Assembly (NCBI GenBank): GCA_036768485.1
Contig: JAVLUZ010000154.1
Span: 2,252,529-2,316,528, forward strand
Direction of reading: 5' to 3'
Length of the DNA stretch: 64,000 nt
DNA from: Mermis nigrescens
Taxonomy: Eukaryota > Nematoda > Enoplea > Mermithida > Mermithidae
The notes below the pieces were generated by a model. The model was not told the origin of the DNA, did no database searches, and was given only the letters and a program-made list of their open reading frames with translations. The translations under genes and the position numbers were made by a program. Below are positions 58,001 to 64,000 of the stretch, piece by piece (position 1 is the first letter of the stretch; each line of letters begins with the position of its first letter).

Positions 58001-61000
58001 AAAAATGTTTACTGTCTCTTTTGAGCCTAAAAACGATAGGTACGCATCAAGAGCTCTCACTGGCAGATCTAGGACTTTCTTAAGGGGGACGGTATCCTAA
58101 CTTTTCCGAACTAGTTAAAAATAGGTCCAAAAATTTGCCCTCTGCGTGTGAAATATCTTTTTTCGGTATTTTACATTGTCTACTTTTATTTTAAATCACT
58201 TCTGAAGCAATATTTTGTTTCGAAAAATTTTGAAATTTTAGACAAGTTTGTGCGAAAAACCATTCTTAGACTTTAACGGAAATCCGGCTCGGAGCGCCGG
58301 AAAATTTCCGAAATTTAGGCGGAAGGACGCTTGGAAGCTTGATTTATTGCTCAATTTCCTGTGATAGCTATGTCTACTCTTGAAACTGTTTTTAAAGCTA
58401 TTCCACGAGTAAAAAAGGCTTCCAGGTCGCCAAAAAAATTAAATGTCATCGTGGAGTCGAAAAGATTCTAAGAAATTATGATCATTAATGGCCAAAAATT
58501 GTCGCAAATTATATATCCATTCTTTATCTCGCCTAATATTCTGGGCCGATGGGGATTAGCCGCCACCCCCGCCCGCTTAAATTCGCCCCTGAGAGCATTA
58601 TTTTTTGACGCTTCTCTGCGGTGCTCGTTTATTATCACATAAACACGTAAAAAATATATATAAAGATTTAGTAAATTGAAAGGAATAATCGAATAAATGA
58701 GTAGTAATATGACACAAAACACCAAAAAATTTACACTTTTGAGCTCAAAACGTTTAATAACGCATATTTTCACGATTTTTTCAGGAAATCGAAAATTCTT
58801 GGCTCTCAGCACGCTGCACACAGGGGACAGCACGTCAGCCATTCTGTAAGTCAGACGAAAACCCCTCTCAGAAGCTTTTTGGAGACTAAAAAATTTTCCC
58901 TATCCTGATAGACCGTAAAAGTGTCTTTTTTGGTCGCTTCCCGAGCAAAATTAAAAATAATTGATGAATGACGCGAAGCGCCCAAAATTTGAAGATTTGT
59001 GAAAAACAGATGCAAATTTTACTATCTTTCCGTGCATCATCTTACACGCCAAAAATTTTTTGCAGCTAGGGGTCCCGCCCCCATAAGCACGCTCCTGCGA
59101 CCTTAACTTCCTCACAAGAACGCGTATGACCACGATTTAGTTTGCTTTTGAACAATCTTTTAATTTTAACGCTTGATATGACGAGATTTTTCTTGTTAGG
59201 TCTACTGATACAGTGGGTCTAAAAGAATTTTTCCGGTAGATATATTAATACAGTGGGTCAATCGTTTACGTGATCACAGATGATGCGCTCTTGATCAAAT
59301 CTATTTTCATCGAATAATACACACTTACATAAGCCGCTATGATGAAGAAAAAGAACTTATGACTGCTCTACGGCAGTCATAACTTTTCAATCGATAACGC
59401 ACACAGTTCTGCAAATAAGTTAATCGCGGCTTTTTTATGCGAACCGGATTAGTCAAGCCAGGCTAAAGCCTGACTTAAGCCAGGCTTAAATCTGGCTCGA
59501 AATAAAAGTCAGGATTATTCTGACTTCTGGCTTAAGCCACACTTTACAGAAACCGATGAGCCAGGCTTAAGTCGCGCTCAACTTTAAGCCAGGCTTAAAC
59601 CTCTTTAGAAACTGGGCCCAGACATATTACTGATTACAGTCTAAGGTGTAGTTTTGGATCTGACTGATGATCTCCCTGAATTCTAACGATCATCCACGGA
59701 TTCTAGACGAGGTTGCTGATTTGAAAATTCAATCCCCGAGTATTTTTGACAATAAATAGAAATACTCTCCTGATAAACTAGCATCTTTGCACCAACTCCA
59801 CATGTATGAACACGTTACGTCGGTCTAAATCAATATAAAAGGATAACAATGCAGGTACATAAAGCAAATTCCAGGAAAGTAATAAAAATTAAGTTTGAAA
59901 AAAGTATAATTTTGAAAGCAGAAGAAACTTTATGTTTGTTCTTATTTTTATTAAAGAAATCCCTTAATCTTGGTTATCCGAAGATTTGTAGTTTTGTAAA
60001 AGTTTTCGTAAATTAGAATCCAGCTGAAAAAATCAATTTTGTTTTTGTTGTTTATAAGAAATAACTGATAAAGAATAATGAAAATAATTATTCATAAAAA
60101 ACAAAGTTTTTAATAATTGCGAGTGATTCAATTGACAGAAACCGATTTCAATCGCGACAAAGCAATAGACCAGCAATCGCTGAGACGAATTTTGGCCAAA
60201 TCGTCGTCCGAAGAGCCGACAAAAAGACCCGAAAGCGGCGTGCCCGCCGAAATATTGAGTCGTTTCAAATCGGCCGAATCGCTGCTGCCCGTTTCGTCGC
60301 GCATTAAAGTTTCAAAAACGGCCGAAAGTTTGTGCCAAAAATTAGAATGCGATTTCGACGATGGGCCCTGCTCTTTTAGAAATATGGTCGACAGTTTTTG
60401 GTTCGTTCGGGATAACGCTTTCTTCGATACGCCTTCCGAATCGGCCACGTCAAGTAAAAATATGATTAGTTTTGGAAATTAATTAAGTATTTTTTATTAA
60501 CCAATTAATTTATTATTATTTAATACGACAATATATTTATATATTTACTTACTTATTTTTATAGTTATCTTATAGTTCGTAAATGTCTTCCGTTGTTTCT
60601 GCTGAATTATTACTAATTTTGTGACACCTTACTGCTTTACATTATATAATTATCGTACTAATAAAATAAATATACAATTTTTGTATAAATAAAGAATAAA
60701 TTGCTAGAGTTAGCCATAAATAAATAATAAAAATGAACAAATTATGAGTAAGAGAAAATAAGCACACGAGTAGTAAGTAACCAATAAAAATTAATCAATA
60801 CAAGTTTTTAATTAATTTATTAAGGCACCTACTTGTTCTTTATATATGTATATGGTCATTGCGCACGAACGCCTGGGGCATGGAATTTTGTACTAAACGA
60901 AAATTTTGCGGGTGCCCTGACAAGCTTTTATAAATTGTTTGGGCTAAAATACGATGAATACACGTCAAAAGCACCATTTTTATACTTTCTGTGATACTCT

Positions 61001-63701
61001 TTCTTTTTGAATTATGAAAGCATCAGAAAATTTTCTCCCAAAATCTTCAAAAAAAATTGTGTAAATTCATCAAAACGTAGTCAATCGTTTCTGAGCGGCT
61101 ATGAGCTAAAAATAAAGCCATTTTGCGTGGGTCGTTAGAAGTAGCTATTCCATGTAGAAAATCCCAAAAAAGCATAGGTTTGGATATCTCAAAAATAGAA
61201 AAACCCTCAGGATTAATCGTTTAATATTTGTTTCGTTTTTTGCGATTTTTTGATGTCAGTGGATAGAGCTCGATGAGATGAAAGTCGAAAAATTCTGTTT
61301 CATATCCATAACCAATTTGTTCATTTCTGCTTCGACCTTTGATAGATACTTGACCAGACTCGACCAGACTCCCCCAGAATGAAAGAATACAAAACTTTTT
61401 GGAGAAAATGGAACGAATTGAAAATTAAAGATTTTGTTCAAAGTGCTTGAAATTGGCCAGAAACTGTCGAATAACACGATTAAAATAATATTCATCTTAT
61501 CTTTTATTTCTTCATTTTAAAATTGGCCAGAAACTATAGTCTGTTTCACACAACTTCGGTCATAAATTTTAAAACTACCTACGGCAATAAGCTGGCAGAT
61601 TGCCATTATGGCATTGATCTGATATATAAGTATCGTAACCCACGGCTTACTGTCGACGAAAATTCTTAGAATTAATGCACAAAGTTATGTGGAACAGACT
61701 ATAGGTATGGGGATATACCTAGTACCGCACTCCGTGTGTGTATGTCCTTTTGTTCAGTCGACATTTTATCATGTATTCGTGTTTTACCTGATTTCGCTGG
61801 ACAATAAACATTAAAGAAGCATTAAAAAATATTATTTTGAATGCACAACCGTCGCGTAGTATAGAAACGCCACAGTCGCTATTACTCAAGAAATCTGCCT
61901 TAGATCTGGTGAATGTACACAGTGCCGCTCAAAACTTTAATCACTCCTTCGCAAAATCGCATTTTAACATGTATTGTCTGTTTTTCTGCATTTTTATGAA
62001 TAAAACGGACTTGAAACACTTGGAGTGACTTTTATTTGAATTCTGGATATAATTTCATGCATTTACATAATTTAGAAACCAGTAGGACCACCTTTTGCAT
62101 CAACAGTAGCCTGGAAAAGCATACACACAAAATGCGCATTTCTTCAAATTATTCACGTCCAACGAACTTCAAAAATAGATCAGCTTTGTTTTCGGTCTAC
62201 TTTTTGATTTTGGATTAAAATTTTCTTCAATCAATGTCTATATTATAGGATAGCTTGAAATTTCAACCAGATTTTAGGCATTTGATTGGAAACGCGTGTC
62301 AATTAATGACTTCATTTTTAAGTAAAATATTCCATTGTCACTAATGCAGTGCTGCATGTTTTAAATTGTTTTCTTATAGTGACATCCATTTTTTATGGAT
62401 TTCAGCAAGCGTTCTAGACTTGATAGGACATTAAATTTTCTTCTAGGAAATTAAAGTAGATTTGCTGCAAATTTAGGATATTTATGGACGCGAACCAAAC
62501 GTTGCGTATCATCAGTGCCTAGCACACAAAAGTATTGAAATAGATCCGCCTACTCCATTTAAACATTATTCGTATCTTTGCCGGGTCACTGAAGAACAAT
62601 AATTCTTGACTTTTGTGCAAACTAATTAAATTTTGATCCATCCATAATAGTGACTAAACATGAAAAAAATTAAATTCTTACCAGAAATACATATCCATTT
62701 TTTGCTCTTTTACGTTCAAAGAATTTATTGGAGGGCAAAATAAATGCGATATTTCGATTTTTCACCTATGAAAACACCAAGAAGCTGATCGCGCATGTTG
62801 GCAACCGAATGAGATATGTAATAGTTCGCTGAAACAATTCAGCGTCACATAAACTGTAGGGGTGCTTAAACTCTTGAGTGGCACTGTATATACATGCAAA
62901 ACATATAACTTATGCACAGTTCTCGTTTATTTGAAAAAAATTAGTAAATGTTATGGCCGACTAAGAAACAGATCATACTTGCGAACCTGAAACTTTTTAG
63001 CTATTAACGATAACAGAGTTCACCTTTGCCAACTAGCTGTACGCAAGCGACGAAAATTTGACACTTTAGAGCAAAAATGAGCCGCTAAAAAGGCACACTT
63101 TCTACAATTGTACTAAGAAGCAGCCATATCGCCGGGTTTCAGTAGCCCTTCCTGCGGATCAAAACATTCCGGGGGCTCAACTCCCCCTTCCGCCACGAAC
63201 ACGTATGCACACAACGCTGTACGCGGCGGTTGTACATTCTAAGGCGGTGGTTGTGCATCCGACCCGAATGACGTACATACACACATATACAAATTTAGTA
63301 TATATTAGTTTTTGAAGTCATTTTGGCACCAAAGAGCCACACATTTTCGGACTACCTCTACTTCGACTGATTCCCCCTCCCCGATTGACCATGCTGCGCA
63401 TCACTTCGCCCATCGAAATACGATGTTATAACGCATCATAGAAAAACCAGAAACTGAAGGAAAAAGTTGATCTTCAGATTTAGTAGCCACGGTAAAAGGC
63501 GACGAGAGCGTCGAGCAATACTTGATGAGCGATACGGCGTTTTTGACCGAACGGGGCAATCTGACGTTCGAATATCTCGAAAGCGGTCACTTTCGCCATC
63601 TCCACGTTTGCGTGGACAACACAGACGATTGTCCGTGGACGTCAGACGGAACGGGTGGTTGGCGCAGGGCCAAGTTGGAATTAAGCCCCGGAAACCATAA
63701 G
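48983..63701 (+). CDS. Secreted EGF-like and MAM domain protein (spliced, partial)
   Basis: Exons 48983-49058, 49704-49827, 60139-60453 and 63478-63701 join through phase-1 introns. The order is signal peptide, EGF-like module, Ser-rich linker and MAM domain (CDFDDGPCSFRN ... WTSDGTGGWRRAKLELSPGN). EGF and MAM modules mediate extracellular adhesion or protein interaction. The gene continues past the window, as no stop follows the last exon. The EGF exon is frameshifted by one extra base, so this allele is broken or contains an assembly error. The second intron (10.3 kb) contains palindrome IR2, with a family-B copy and family-F repeats between IR2 and exon 3. No ortholog name is assigned. Confidence 0.75.
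49059..49703. other. Intron 1 of EGF-MAM gene
   Basis: It contains GGTGTAAAGTGAGGGTGTAAAG at about 49248-49270, the same GTGTAAAG motif that fills IR2. Nothing else was seen. Confidence 0.5.
49704..49827 (+). CDS. EGF-like exon, frameshifted
   Basis: After acceptor AACATCAG the frame reads LTCHGHDDCGNHAVC, then EPKCVCL. The expected EGF ending GYYGNGATC is encoded immediately after but one frame off. The exon is 124 nt where 123 would keep phase 1 at both ends, so one extra base lies near 49788-49796. Donor ATAG|GTTGTG. Six cysteines of one EGF-like module are accounted for across the shift. Confidence 0.75.
52614..53434. mobile_element. MITE with about 185-bp TIRs, copy 1 (821 bp)
   Basis: Ends CTAGCAAAGAAAAATGCTCC and its complement, TA on both sides (52612-52613, 53435-53436). 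TIRs continue through GGAGGGGACTAGGAAAAATC to TATATTCTGCGG-like sequence, about 185 bp long. Unique centre about 450 bp. TA duplication suggests a Tc1/mariner-type mobiliser. Nested in IR2. Confidence 0.88.
53616..53910. repeat. Family-F palindromic AAGCCAGGCTTAAGCCTGGCTT repeat
   Basis: Starts GGGACCGGTTTCTATAAAG (about 53628) and continues with about ten overlapping AGCCAGGCTTAAG / CTTAAGCCTGGCT half-units. A related, oppositely oriented copy is at 59440-59635. Confidence 0.75.
53955..54717. mobile_element. MITE with about 185-bp TIRs, copy 2 (763 bp)
   Basis: Same family as 52614-53434. Ends CTAGCAAGAGAAAAATGC and complement of CTAGCAAAGAAAAATGC, flanked by TA (53953-53954, 54718-54719). 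Inserted at the end of an (AT)n run. Its centre resembles that of copy 1 in reverse orientation. Confidence 0.88.
55024..55111. repeat. Array of palindromic CAATTTTCAAATTGAAAATTG units
   Basis: A 21-bp self-palindrome is repeated about three times inside an outer inverted pair (AACACCC ... GGGTGTT). It is bounded by TTGAAATTGAAAACACC on the left. The whole 88 bp can fold into alternative hairpins. Confidence 0.85.
55234..55375 (-). mobile_element. Penelope-like element 3' fragment
   Basis: About 140 bp matching 39996-40141: TTTTGAAAAATGAGCTTGC TAAGCGAGAGTTGTAAAC, then GAGAAACTT, TACCATTAAATTAT and GGTAAATTAGAAG. This marks the 3' terminus of the family and a severely 5'-truncated copy inside IR2. 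Confidence 0.85.
55540..55740. repeat. Dispersed repeat family E copy
   Basis: CTGTGCACAGTAGTGTGATTG, CATCAATTAAACGATAG and GATTTTGTGAAACA occur in the same order as the copies near 19200, 22990 and 23750. Confidence 0.5.
57955..59110. repeat. Decayed family-B-like copy carrying a nested family-G element
   Basis: Left part: CATGTACATGATAGAAATTC and GCCTAAAAACGATAGGTACGC. It resumes at 58592 with AGAGCATTATTTTTTGACGC and TCTGCGGTGCTC, as in family B, and has an ACGCGAAGCGCCC hairpin near 58971. The 534-bp insertion is at 58058-58591. Confidence 0.6.
58058..58591 (+). mobile_element. Family-G hAT-like MITE (534 bp)
   Basis: It starts CACTGGCAGATCTAGG and ends AAATTCGCCCCTG. Flanks AGAGCTCT (58050-58057) and AGAGCATT (58592-58599) match 6 of 8. 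The same end type as the 189-bp copy at 39708. The GGCTCGGAGCGCCGG hairpin is internal. Confidence 0.72.
59111..59439. other. No gene; short TACAGTGGGTC repeat
   Basis: TACAGTGGGTC occurs at about 59209 and 59252. An ORF-like stretch at 58951-59133 is within repeat sequence. Confidence 0.4.
59440..59635. repeat. Family-F palindromic repeat, opposite orientation
   Basis: AGCCAGGCTTAA half-units end with TTTAGAAACTGGGCCC, the complement of the GGG.CCGGTTTCT start of the 53616-53910 copy. Confidence 0.75.
59636..60138. other. Intron of EGF-MAM gene, nothing recognised
   Basis: AT-rich intron upstream of the MAM exon. Confidence 0.4.
60139..60453 (+). CDS. Linker and MAM N-terminal exon
   Basis: Acceptor TTGACAG; donor GTCAA|GTAAAA; 315 nt, phase 1 in and out. 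A Ser/Glu-rich linker (KSSSEEPTKRPESG) leads into LECDFDDGPCSFRNMVDSFW, the start of a MAM domain (CDFE-D..C.W-like), with WFVRDNAFFDTPS following. Coding GC is distinctly higher than the flanks. Confidence 0.85.
60454..61699. other. Intron with diverged A/B/E-like fragments
   Basis: 60860-61400 shows decayed family-A/B words (GGCATGGAATTTTG, TTTTGATGTCAGTGGATAGAGCTCG). 61447-61560 has two TTGGCCAGAAACT blocks as in family E near 23615. No exon was seen. Confidence 0.45.
61700..61815 (+). mobile_element. CR1-like 3' end fragment (5'-truncated insertion)
   Basis: GTGTGTATGTCC.TTTGTTCAGTCG, ATTTTATCATGTATTCGTGTTTTA and GGACAATAAACATTAAAG match the 3' UTR of the element at 28400-28500. Only about 110 bp of the 3' end remain, as expected from incomplete target-primed reverse transcription. 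Confidence 0.82.
61918..62888. mobile_element. Tc1/mariner-like element, non-coding (971 bp)
   Basis: Left CACAGTGCCGCTCAAAACTTTAA and right, read inward, TACAGTGCCACTCAAGAGTTTAA form terminal repeats, with TA at 61916-61917 and 62889-62890. The block TAGGACCACCTTTTGCATCA near 62083 resembles internal sequence I recall from Tc1-like elements. No transposase frame survives. Confidence 0.75.
62889..63477. other. Intron of EGF-MAM gene with repeat scraps
   Basis: A B-like fragment lies at about 63030-63210 (GTACGCAAGCGACGAAAATTTG and a CCGGGGGCTCAACTCCCCC end). Two GGCGG.GGTTGT.CATYC units are at about 63223 and 63244. No exon was seen before 63478. Confidence 0.45.
63478..63701 (+). CDS. MAM domain C-terminal exon
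   Basis: Acceptor TCTTCAG; donor AAG|GTAAAA; phase 1 in, 0 out. It encodes SDTAFLTERGNLTFEYLESG, HLHVCVDNT, then DCPWTSDGTGGWRRAKLELS, matching the MAM L.F.Y...G.L.V ... W.....G.W..A.V.L pattern. It completes the MAM begun at 60139-60453. Confidence 0.82.
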
Positions 63702-63769
63702 GTAAAATTAATAAAACTTTTGTATACAAATTTTTTGTTTAATCATTTGATTAGAGTGGCATAGGTGGT

Positions 63770-63925
63770 CAACAGCCCATTTCTGTGGGTCGGATGTGGC
63801 CAAAACGCCAAAAATAACACTGAAAATTCATTCTTGGAATTTGTCGATCTGGCGGGGGGAGTCCGCCATCCTGAAGGGGTGCAGGCTGACCCCCAACCCA
63901 AAACCTATGTGTGGTAGTGATTAGG
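63770..63925 (+). repeat. Small family-A-like copy
   Basis: It begins CATAGGTGGTCAACAGCCC and ends CCCAAAACCTATGTGTGG, with a shortened G-run/C-run interior. GATTAGAGTG on the left and GATTAGGGTG on the right may be the remains of a target duplication. It lies just after the last MAM exon. Confidence 0.5.
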
Positions 63926-64000
63926 GTGCATCGCGTCTGAGTGCGAACTTTAAACTTTGAAACGAGAATTTTATTAACAGCATATATGAAAGTATTAATT

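Noticed and set aside
58468..58842. 124-codon minus-strand ORF with a hydrophobic segment
   Set aside because: It crosses the junction between the nested family-G element and family-B sequence, so it is not one gene.

Overview
The window is AT-rich nuclear DNA from an invertebrate animal; no species can be named from it. This rests on spliced genes with GT-AG introns, an intron-containing tRNA-Leu(CAA), extracellular PAN/apple, EGF-like and MAM domain exons, a CR1-type non-LTR retrotransposon, a Penelope-like element and many short non-autonomous DNA transposons. Host coding sequence is a small fraction; most of the window is nested repeats. One 100-N assembly gap lies at 48415-48514.

Host genes. 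(1) A minus-strand gene spans about 15479 to 2837 and continues beyond the left edge. It encodes a secreted-type protein with tandem PAN domains, two exons per domain, intron phases alternating 1 and 0. One expected exon is missing where a 3.8-kb palindromic element sits. (2) A short plus-strand ORF (8917-9303) lies inside that gene's large intron. (3) tRNA-Leu(CAA) is at 21166-21282. (4) Translation initiation factor eIF1A is on the plus strand, exons 1-4 at 36807-43635. Its introns hold two 409-bp copies of one hAT-like element and a Penelope-like element, and its first intron has a GA instead of a GT donor. The C-terminal exon was not found. (5) A plus-strand gene starts with a signal peptide at 48983 and continues with an EGF-like exon (frameshifted here) and two MAM exons (60139-60453, 63478-63701). 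Its 10.3-kb intron houses a 7.4-kb palindrome.

Mobile DNA by region. 0-20 kb: PAN gene with AAAT microsatellites, a TTTACAC-rich degenerate array and palindromic element IR1 (9460-13242). 19.7-24 kb: palindrome IR3, the tRNA, and a cluster of family-A elements. 24.1-33.4 kb: a family-D array (about 170-195 bp units) broken by a CR1-like retrotransposon, a second CR1 remnant, palindrome IR4 and a family-C element. 33-48 kb: families A, B and C (hAT-like, 8-bp target duplications) in and around eIF1A. 50-58 kb: palindrome IR2 with TA-flanked MITEs nested in its centre. 58-64 kb: nested hAT-like and Tc1-like elements and a CR1 3' tail.

The most unusual theme is a recurring architecture: long palindromes (IR1, IR2, IR4, and with a double-length unit IR3) whose arms are themselves tandem arrays of about 165-198 bp diverged units. 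Alongside this, a GC-rich hairpin (GGCGCGAAGCGCC) is shared by otherwise different repeat families. Family letters A-H and IR1-IR5 are working names used only here. All repeat alignments were made by eye.
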